64,000 bases of DNA from Trinickia dinghuensis (lineage in GTDB: Bacteria; Pseudomonadota; Gammaproteobacteria; Burkholderiales; Burkholderiaceae): contig NZ_QRGA01000010.1 in assembly GCF_003367175.1 (NCBI RefSeq), positions 304,672 to 368,671 of the forward strand, written 5' to 3'. How positions within the stretch are numbered: the first letter of the stretch is position 1; every line of letters begins with the position of its first letter. A program made the translations under genes and the position numbers. Of this stretch, positions 54,107-60,870 are shown in pieces. The notes under the pieces were generated by a model, which did not search any database, was not told the origin of the DNA, and worked only from the letters and a program-made list of their open reading frames with translations.

Positions 54107-55018
54107 ATGACGCTTCGACAAATCATCGGTTTCATCGCCACGGCAGTGCTGCTCGTGATCGCGCTGGCAATCGGGCATCGGCTCTGGGTTCATTACATGG
54201 ACGAGCCTTGGACCCGCGACGGGCGGGTGCGCGCGCAGATCATCAACATCGCGCCGGATGTTTCGGGGGCGATTGTTGAGTTGCCTGTTTCGGACAATAT
54301 GCTCGTTAAGAAAGGCCAGGTGCTGATGAAGATTGACCCGGCGCATTACCAGGTGGCCGTTGAGCAGGCGGAGGCGGCCGTGGCTGCTCGCAAGGCGGAG
54401 TGGGACATGCGCCGGGCCGATGCTGCTCGGCGGGCGGATATGGATAGCCTCGTTGTGTCGAAGGAAAACCGTGAGAATGCTTCGAGTGCGGCGACGGCTG
54501 CGCAAGCGCAGTATCAGCAGGCTGTGGCGGCGCTCGATGCGGCTAAGTTGAATCTTTCGCGGACGACGGTGGTGTCGCCCGTTGATGGGTATGTGACGAA
54601 TTTGTCGGTGTATCAAGGCGACTATGCGATTGCTGGTACGCCGAAGCTTGCGATCGTCGATAGTCACTCGTTTTGGGTGTACGGGTACTTCGAGGAAACG
54701 AAGCTGCCGCGCGTGAAGATCGGCGATAAGGCGCAGATTCGGTTGATGAGCGGAGGCGTGCTGCAAGGGCACGTGGAAAGCATCTCGCGCGGGATCTATG
54801 ATCGCGACAATCCGCAAAGCCGGGACCTAGTTGCCGATGTGAATCCTACGTTTAACTGGGTACGGCTGGCGCAGCGGGTGCCGGTACGGATTCATATCGA
54901 TAGGGTTCCTGACGGCGTTGTGCTGGCCGCGGGGACTACTTGTACGGTGGTTGTGTCGCCGGGGGCTGCGTCGGCGCCCGCACCCTCTTCGGCTCCCGCG
55001 CCTGCGTCTGCGCACTGA
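54107..55018 (+). CDS. HlyD-family membrane fusion protein, AaeA-like
   Basis: 303 aa. One N-terminal membrane helix, then WTRDGRVRAQIINIAPDVSG (lipoyl-type half), a coiled hairpin, SRTTVVSPVDGYVTNLSVYQ (second half) and a beta-barrel domain with FWVYGYFEETKLPRVKIGD. It links the FUSC permease to the NodT channel. The C-terminus is a proline/alanine/serine tail. Codon use from about 54250 onward is noticeably less GC-rich at third positions than the upstream genes. Confidence 0.9.
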   Translation: MTLRQIIGFIATAVLLVIALAIGHRLWVHYMDEPWTRDGRVRAQIINIAPDVSGAIVELPVSDNMLVKKGQVLMKIDPAHYQVAVEQAEAAVAARKAEWDMRRADAARRADMDSLVVSKENRENASSAATAAQAQYQQAVAALDAAKLNLSRTTVVSPVDGYVTNLSVYQGDYAIAGTPKLAIVDSHSFWVYGYFEETKLPRVKIGDKAQIRLMSGGVLQGHVESISRGIYDRDNPQSRDLVADVNPTFNWVRLAQRVPVRIHIDRVPDGVVLAAGTTCTVVVSPGAASAPAPSSAPAPASAH

Positions 55019-55031
55019 TCAAACGGCTATC

Positions 55032-55053
55032 GCGGAGGCACAGCCTCCGCTTT
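55032..55053 (+). terminator. Terminator of the aromatic-acid efflux operon
   Basis: GCGGAGGC-ACA-GCCTCCGC is a perfect 8-bp stem with a three-base loop, followed by TTTC. It starts 13 bases after the HlyD stop. Confidence 0.7.
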
Positions 55054-55181
55054 CATCGCATTCAACCGTCAATCGATTTGCTTCACTGCGCCGAGTCTCT
55101 GCTTCTAGATTTCCGGTCCTGCGCTTGTTCGAAATTTCTGCAATAACTCGGCGTGATGTGCGCAATTCGATCAAACCACCG

Positions 55182-55592
55182 TCACTCGATCTTGCATTTT
55201 ACTTTTCCGAAGCTAATCATTAACTTCTTGGCTACGACGCCACTGCAATAGTTGGCTGAATTCAACCTCGACATATCGAACAAATACCCGTGAGATTGCT
55301 TCGTGATACTCAACGAATCACCGCCACTAAGGGTGTAGGTAATCATATTTCCAGAAAACGTTGGCGCGCCGCTCACCAGCGACGAGTCGATAGTGCAATT
55401 CAAAGCGAGGCTTTGCGACGGCGTGCTCGACATATAGGAGAAATCCGGCACCCCGTTGTTCTTCTCGGTAATCTCAAGCGAATGCGAGATGCTGCTCTTG
55501 TCGGCATCGCACGACAATGTGGGCTTCGCGGAAACCCCGAGACCGATCGGCATAAGCATTGACGCCAGGAGCCGCCTATTACGCTTTTTCAT
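55182..55592 (-). CDS. Secreted orphan protein in the vgrG island
   Basis: 136 aa. MKKRNRRLLASMLMPIGLGVSA is a signal peptide. The mature part has three cysteines (TLSCDAD, ALNCTID and NYCSG) plus KVKCKIE at the C-terminus, suggesting two disulfides and periplasmic folding. The start is set at the ATG at 55592, with GAAGAA upstream. No family is recognised. It is the last gene of a minus-strand run below an M23-like/GH19 effector, so an immunity or accessory role is possible. Confidence 0.6.
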   Translation of the reverse strand: MKKRNRRLLASMLMPIGLGVSAKPTLSCDADKSSISHSLEITEKNNGVPDFSYMSSTPSQSLALNCTIDSSLVSGAPTFSGNMITYTLSGGDSLSITKQSHGYLFDMSRLNSANYCSGVVAKKLMISFGKVKCKIE

Positions 55593-55725
55593 GTAGATTT
55601 CTTCGTCTGTATGGCTGCGTAGGATATCGGCAACCGGTTTGGAGGCACTAAACTTCCAGCGCATCGACTCCGCCAAAAGCAATGTTCGCATGGTCACTTT
55701 GGCCTGCCGGCTCTAGTGAATGACA

Positions 55726-56778
55726 TCACGGCCTGATCGCTAGCTGGTCCGTCCTAATCCATCGAAGAAGATGTTTGCCGAAGGCATCGATGTAGTCCAC
55801 ATACGCCCAGCCTGTCGGCGACTGCTTCAATACCGTCACCGCATCGTTCTGAATCAGATAGGCACGACTCGCGTGGGCCTCATCGGGAGCGAGATAGAGC
55901 CTCGCTTTTTCCGCCGAGACGGACGCCGCTCGACGCTCACCGTCCACTGCCGCAGGCACCGGCGTACCAATGGACTTGCCGTCAGCCTGTGAAAGCGCGT
56001 TTGCGATCAGTCGCGCATCATTATTTGCACCTGCTTTTTGCAAGGCGGCCGCGATCTTCCGATAGGACTCACGATTGACCGATGACACCGGATCGCAACG
56101 AAGGAGATTGTCGGCACCAGAATCGTCGCGGATTGTCAGCTGCGCCGGTTGACCAGCGCGGATGAAGCCTAGCTGCCGACCCGCCGATGGTCGGTCGCGC
56201 CTCAGCATCATATCCGTCCTGTCGTCCGTTCCCCACTGAGCAGGGTTGCCCGCTTTCCAGCCCGCCCCGCATATCTCACCGGTTTGATCGGCGGTAATGC
56301 ATCCCGTTCGTATCTCGATCATGGAACAGTATTCCCGGCTCAGTACAGACTCCGGTTGTCCCGGTCCCGTGGATATTGTCCCCTGCTCGTCTCGCGCGAT
56401 GACAACGTATTGCCCCGAGGGCGCAATATCGCTGTCGCTCGGCGGTTCCATCGCAGTGCCGACGCCAACGTTCGACTCGCCAACTCTCGGCAGCAAGCCG
56501 AACGACACTCCGTTCGGGAAATAGAAAACTGCTTTTTTCCAGGCTCGTTCGCCCAATGGGTCTTGAGGGTTAACGGCGTTGCTATAGAGAATTGCTGCTC
56601 CACCCGGCAAAGCAAACCGAAGCGCCGACGGTGGCGTCGCGGCAAGTGCTGACTCTGTTACGCCGCAAGATAGCAACAAGGCGGCAGCAATCAGTGCGCC
56701 GATACGAGCTGCACGCGCGGTGAGCGCATTATTTTTGGGCAGCGGAACACGCGCCGCCATTTGATCCATTAGCATCAT
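55726..56778 (-). CDS. Secreted protein with a C-terminal SH3-like domain (paralogue 1)
   Basis: 350 aa. A cytoplasmic start leads to a hydrophobic signal (IGALIAAALLLSCGV) and an exported body. Residues about 285-348 read as a bacterial SH3 fold (ARLYLAPDEAHASRAYLIQN, GWAYVDYIDAFGKHLLRWIR). The middle has CSMIEIRTGCITADQTGEIC, matched by CPILDTQTGCVARDHTGAVC in the gene at 58042-58986, so the two are paralogues. The start codon is adjacent to the stop of the upstream gene. SH3 domains of this type often bind peptidoglycan. Function is unknown; immunity to a cell-wall effector is one option. Confidence 0.65.
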   Translation of the reverse strand: MMLMDQMAARVPLPKNNALTARAARIGALIAAALLLSCGVTESALAATPPSALRFALPGGAAILYSNAVNPQDPLGERAWKKAVFYFPNGVSFGLLPRVGESNVGVGTAMEPPSDSDIAPSGQYVVIARDEQGTISTGPGQPESVLSREYCSMIEIRTGCITADQTGEICGAGWKAGNPAQWGTDDRTDMMLRRDRPSAGRQLGFIRAGQPAQLTIRDDSGADNLLRCDPVSSVNRESYRKIAAALQKAGANNDARLIANALSQADGKSIGTPVPAAVDGERRAASVSAEKARLYLAPDEAHASRAYLIQNDAVTVLKQSPTGWAYVDYIDAFGKHLLRWIRTDQLAIRP

Positions 56779-57867
56779 TCAATGGATATCGATCTTCGAC
56801 ACGGGGGCCTCGCGGACCCCATCGAAAATCTTGTTCGAAAAGCTCTTGTATCTCGACGCGTGGCATGCCTTATCGAAAATCTCCTTTCCATTTTTCGTTA
56901 CATAGACCTCGCCTGGTGAGAGCGATGAAACGACGTACGTGTAAGGCCCTTTCGAGAATTTCAAGTGCAGCCCACGAACGCTCCCTTCGGAAACGTCAGT
57001 GATCGTGACCGCCCTGACCGGCGAAGCGTTCTTGTTCGGAAATGCGAAAACGTCACCCTTCGCGCCGTATCGGTATTGCACGTAGCCCCGATCGGGGCCG
57101 GTGTTGTCCTTCGCGCACACGGAAACGGTCTTTCCATTCTCCAGGGGACAACTGAAGTAGATCTCCTCGCGGTCAGTGCATAGCGTCTGTTCATCCTGCG
57201 ACGGCTGAGTATGCGCATTCCTCGCGTCATATATCGAATGGCGTGAAATCGGCACATACTGATGAAGCAGCGTGACAAGATCCGACTGTTGCTGCGCGGT
57301 CAACGGCGCACCGAAATAGTTCCCATCCGAGGCGGCAACTCGACCTTCAGCCGTCTCGATGGTCACCTGCCTCTTATCGTAATGTACATAGGTGGGTTCG
57401 AAGCAGTAACCATTGGCTGTATTTGCCGGGAGTTTATCCAGCAACACGAAGGTGCTGGTCGAAATCATCTGCGACGATGGTGGTGTGCAATATGGGCGCG
57501 GCGCGAACTTGTCCGGCACAGGGCCTGTCGGATGTTGCCGCAAAAATTGCTTCAGTATTGGTCGACCGTAAACGAGTTTGCGCGCGTAGTCACCTGTGGC
57601 GTCTGAAAGAAAATTGGTATTTCGCTCTTCGGTCCAATCGTCCTCGCAAGTCGTCAAAACGACGTCTTTGCCAACAGTCCACCTGATCGTTACGGCAGCG
57701 CCATCACACAATGCGTTCGCTGCCGGAGGCTTTTCGTTGACGAAGACAACGCATTCGTCGTCGGTGCAATCCGACGTCGCAGGTCGGGCGGCGCTAACCA
57801 TTCCAAATGCAAGCAAGCAAAAACCTGGCAGGAGCATAGAAAGCTTACACGTCAGAGATCTTCCCAC
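56779..57867 (-). CDS. Secreted protein of unknown family, effector-immunity island
   Basis: 362 aa. A signal sequence (MLLPGFCLLAFGMVSAA) and many cysteines suggest a periplasmic protein with disulfides. The C-terminal block REEIYFSCPLENGKTVSVCA and TDVSEGSVRGLHLKFSKG recurs in a decayed copy at 59053-59312 (LYFNCPFENGKTVSVCA). Translation starts at GTG with a GAGAGGA site. It abuts the paralogue gene at 56778. Function unknown. Confidence 0.65.
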   Translation of the reverse strand: MGRSLTCKLSMLLPGFCLLAFGMVSAARPATSDCTDDECVVFVNEKPPAANALCDGAAVTIRWTVGKDVVLTTCEDDWTEERNTNFLSDATGDYARKLVYGRPILKQFLRQHPTGPVPDKFAPRPYCTPPSSQMISTSTFVLLDKLPANTANGYCFEPTYVHYDKRQVTIETAEGRVAASDGNYFGAPLTAQQQSDLVTLLHQYVPISRHSIYDARNAHTQPSQDEQTLCTDREEIYFSCPLENGKTVSVCAKDNTGPDRGYVQYRYGAKGDVFAFPNKNASPVRAVTITDVSEGSVRGLHLKFSKGPYTYVVSSLSPGEVYVTKNGKEIFDKACHASRYKSFSNKIFDGVREAPVSKIDIH

Positions 57868-58041
57868 TGATTGTCCTCTCCGTATTTATCACAAAGCAAG
57901 CTCATCATTCGCGCGCGCCATCGACGATCTCATGCTTCGCGCCACACTCAAGCACAGGATCGACCGTCGAGACATTGGCTCGACGCTCTGACTCGGAAGG
58001 GGGCTCCATATCACATAGACCTACGTAGCACACAACGCAGC

Positions 58042-58986
58042 TTAGCGAGTGATGTCCTGTCGTCTCAGCCAGGCTTGCAGCGGCGGCGTCCCTGCCCGTG
58101 CGAAGCGAATTCGCACCCAGTCCGGATTCTCTTCGCCGATTACTGAAACATGATCCCCGTGGATCAGATACCCATCCCGAATGCTCCCCACCGAAGGTCG
58201 CTCATAGAGCCACGATCGGTCGACCTGCACTGTCCATGACGGCGATGCATCGACCTCCGGAGACATCGCTCCGCCGGCCACCCGGTCGCTCGCCGCAGAG
58301 GCAAACTCACCAAGCGCCACCTGTATTTGCGCGTAATACCCCGCGTTCTCTGCATTCGGTGGATCGCATGCGCGAAGATTTTCAAGGCCTAGCACAACAC
58401 GCAGGAACGGCTCGATATCCGCGGATTTTGACTGCCTGAACTGCGTCCATACGGCCTGGGCCGTCGGCTTCTCCATAGTCTTCATCGATTGAGACTCTTT
58501 CTTGCCCGAATCAAGCTGGCTGCTCCAAACGGGATCGTGGTCGTCCCACGCCCCACCGCAAACTGCGCCAGTGTGGTCACGCGCAACACACCCGGTCTGG
58601 GTGTCAAGGATCGGACAAAACTCTCGACTTTCCACGGAGGGCTTACCATCCTCGGGTTCTGTCACACCGTTACGAGTGAGATCGAGCACGACATAGCGTC
58701 CGTCGTGCGAACGCTCGTTAGCTCCAACGGTCGAAAAAATGACACCACCATTCGCGGTAAGTGTTTCGTCCGAAACGATCGCCATGGTGCTCCCGTCGGG
58801 CCGAGTGATCGAGAGACGCGTCCAACCAGGTCCGAACGTTCCTCTCAGTTCTGGCGAGACGGGTGCCGAGTAAACCAGTCGCGCGTGGTTTGGAAAATCC
58901 ATCTCAGACCGATCTTGAGCGCACCACACCTGCTGGGAAGCAAGCAATGCGGCGGCCAACAAGCTGAGATGAATGATCGTGCTCAT
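58042..58986 (-). CDS. Secreted protein with a C-terminal SH3-like domain (paralogue 2)
   Basis: 314 aa. MSTIIHLSLLAAALLASQQV is a signal peptide. The C-terminus (SWLYERPSVGSIRDGYLIHG, PDWVRIRFARAGTPPLQAWL) is an SH3-like domain like that of the gene at 55726. The ATG at 58986 has TAAGGTG just upstream. The reading frame continues open upstream through a decayed copy of another gene, which is not part of this protein. A start-less DNA copy of its first 40 codons lies at 60041-60166. Confidence 0.68.
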   Translation of the reverse strand: MSTIIHLSLLAAALLASQQVWCAQDRSEMDFPNHARLVYSAPVSPELRGTFGPGWTRLSITRPDGSTMAIVSDETLTANGGVIFSTVGANERSHDGRYVVLDLTRNGVTEPEDGKPSVESREFCPILDTQTGCVARDHTGAVCGGAWDDHDPVWSSQLDSGKKESQSMKTMEKPTAQAVWTQFRQSKSADIEPFLRVVLGLENLRACDPPNAENAGYYAQIQVALGEFASAASDRVAGGAMSPEVDASPSWTVQVDRSWLYERPSVGSIRDGYLIHGDHVSVIGEENPDWVRIRFARAGTPPLQAWLRRQDITR

Positions 58987-59052
58987 GTTCACCTTAGCGT
59001 TCCCGTGAGATTCGGATACCAAGCCGATGCCACCGGCAGCCCGGCGGGACTT

Positions 59053-59312
59053 GGGTAAAGCAACACACGTGTAATACCCTTTTGCGAATCTCAACAGCAA
59101 CCCACGAGCGCTCCTTTCTGAGACGTCGGTGATCTTGATCGTCTTGACCGGCGAAACATTCTCGTATGGAAACGCGAGAGCGTCACCATTCGAACCGCAT
59201 CGGTATTGCATGTGCCCCCGAGCCCGGCGGGTGCTCGCTCTTGCGCACACGGAAACGGTCTTTCCGTTCTCGAACGGGCAATTGAAGTAGAGCCCCTCGC
59301 CGAAGTTGCAGT
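59053..59312 (-). pseudogene. C-terminal fragment of a paralogue of the 56779-57867 gene
   Basis: About 87 codons (LYFNCPFENGKTVSVCARAS, MQYRCGSNGDALAFPYENVS, TDVSERSARGLLLRFAKG) match the C-terminal third of the gene at 56779-57867 closely. The N-terminal two-thirds are missing; the stop is lost so the frame runs into the next gene. The fragment lies between the second immunity-like gene and paralogue 2, repeating the gene order downstream. Confidence 0.75.
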
Positions 59313-59339
59313 TTACGGTTCCGCACAAAAAATGAGCTA

Positions 59340-59963
59340 CTACTTGCACTTCGTCTCATTGCACTTGAAAAGGGACTTGACAGCGCCTGCGGTCTTGTAC
59401 GGAAACGAACTCGCCTCCCCCTCTTGGTATCCATCCATTCCGTTCATTGCACCATTGTCGACAACGCTCCTATTTTCGGCCAACCGACCTTGCTCGTCCG
59501 TGGTATATGCATATATCTTATAATATTTCCCATATGTTCCAATTCCGCGAGAATTAACATCCCAATGGACAACGGTGAAAATATTTTGCTTACCCTTGAG
59601 ACTCATGAAGAAGAGAGAATCGACATTTGGCGCCCCACCTTCTATAGAGTATTTTGCGAATTTCGATTTCTCGCATCCACTTGAACTCGGCCTATAGATA
59701 GACAAACTTACCGTTTGATTCGCATCATTTCTCTCTATCGAAACGACTGAATCTTTATATATACTCCTCGCGGAAAACACACCCGCGGATGGCGATACTG
59801 CCGGACAGGTAGCAAGTTCGCCCGCGTTCGCCCAAGCTAGCGAGGCGAACGAAAGGAAAACATAGCACGTGAGGCATGCAAAAAAGCATTTAGCTCGACT
59901 CTTGCGGAAGTCCCAAGAGCGGTTCACCTCTGTTATATGCGATAACTCTTTCAGAATGTCCAT
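59340..59963 (-). CDS. Secreted immunity-like protein (paralogue of 60346-60870)
   Basis: 207 aa. A 30-residue basic N-terminal part precedes a hydrophobic signal (FFACLTCYVFLSFASLAWA). The C-terminal part (FTVVHWDVN, YYKIYAYTTD, MNGMDGYQEGEASSFPYKTA) lines up with the end of the effector-coupled gene at 60346 (GDGYDGVLNGKRVTFPYKNA). The pair is therefore one family. A GGAGAAAA ribosome site precedes the ATG. It is likely a spare or diverged immunity protein for a related effector. Confidence 0.65.
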   Translation of the reverse strand: MDILKELSHITEVNRSWDFRKSRAKCFFACLTCYVFLSFASLAWANAGELATCPAVSPSAGVFSARSIYKDSVVSIERNDANQTVSLSIYRPSSSGCEKSKFAKYSIEGGAPNVDSLFFMSLKGKQNIFTVVHWDVNSRGIGTYGKYYKIYAYTTDEQGRLAENRSVVDNGAMNGMDGYQEGEASSFPYKTAGAVKSLFKCNETKCK

Positions 59964-60040
59964 TTTTCTCCATCGATCTCTTACGCCACCGCCGCAACAT
60001 CTTGCGTATCCATTACCGAATTCACACTACGACAGACGAC

Positions 60041-60166
60041 GGGTGCCGAGTAAGCCAGTCGCGCGGGGTTTGGAACATCTATCTCGGACCGATCCTGCGC
60101 GCACCATGCCTATCGGGAAGCCAGTAATGCAGCTGCCAGCAAAGAGAGTCGAACTACCGTACTCTT
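60041..60166 (-). pseudogene. Start-less fragment repeating the 5' end of the 58042-58986 gene
   Basis: The DNA matches 58861-58986 over its whole length with scattered changes. At the position of the start codon it has AAG instead of ATG, and an in-frame stop follows the hydrophobic segment (LSLLAAALLAS). The rest of 59964-60345 (about 380 bases) shows no intact gene, so this space is decayed immunity-type DNA. Confidence 0.75.
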
Positions 60167-60345
60167 GTTTAATCCTAGTATTGCCTTGAGTCTACGATAG
60201 CGAGCAGGCGCCACGTGAATCCTACCCTGACTTGCCACGCATCGCGCGGCAAAGTAATGTTCACCTAGCGCCTGACCCAATGATGCGAAAAGCTTACTTA
60301 GCCTCGCCGACCAGCGCGTAATCGAGCTCAATGAGACCAACGAAA

Positions 60346-60870
60346 TCACAAACCGAGTGCCGCCAACCGGGCGCGGATTGACGCTGCATTCTTATAGGGA
60401 AACGTCACACGCTTTCCGTTGAGCACACCATCGTAGCCATCACCGAATGCCTTCGTTATAGCCGACACCGCCCGGAACGTCGTCTGGTTATTCGCCTGTT
60501 CGAGACGAAATGCGTTGACTTGGTAAAAATCTCCTTGGAAATCCGCTGCGGCCGAACCTGATGTCCAACGCGCCAAGACGACGATTTCGTTCGCGCGGTA
60601 AAAAACGGTGACGATTTCGGGGCCGCTACCTTCCGCTCCGATCGTTCCTACCGGGACTGCTTGGGCACCGTTGCACTTCCAAAAGAGTTGTTGGTCAAAC
60701 ACAGTGGCATTCACATTCGGATCGATGCCAGCGGGATAAGCCTTGTGCATTACCACGGAGCAACCAGGGCGAATTTGTTTCGCCGACAACGACACGTCGC
60801 CTTCAGCGAAAATCTGCCCGGAAAAAGCTGACAGAAAAATTGCGAGAATTAAGAGAATCCAGCTTTTCAT
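60346..60870 (-). CDS. Candidate immunity protein, coupled to the effector
   Basis: 174 aa. MKSWILLILAIFLSAFSGQIFA is a signal peptide, so the protein acts in the periplasm, where a muramidase effector would strike. Its ATG overlaps the effector stop by ATGA, which couples its translation to the toxin. The body has FYRANEIVVLARWTSG, GDFYQVNAFRLEQ and a C-terminal GDGYDGVLNGKRVTFPYKNA shared with the gene at 59340. There are two cysteines (RPGCSVV, WKCNG). No named immunity family is recognised; the call rests on position, export and overlap. Confidence 0.72.
   Translation of the reverse strand: MKSWILLILAIFLSAFSGQIFAEGDVSLSAKQIRPGCSVVMHKAYPAGIDPNVNATVFDQQLFWKCNGAQAVPVGTIGAEGSGPEIVTVFYRANEIVVLARWTSGSAAADFQGDFYQVNAFRLEQANNQTTFRAVSAITKAFGDGYDGVLNGKRVTFPYKNAASIRARLAALGL

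Noticed and set aside
58987..59349. N-terminal extension of the SH3 paralogue at 58042
   Set aside because: The frame is open by chance through a truncated copy of another gene; a signal peptide and ribosome site mark the ATG at 58986 as the true start.
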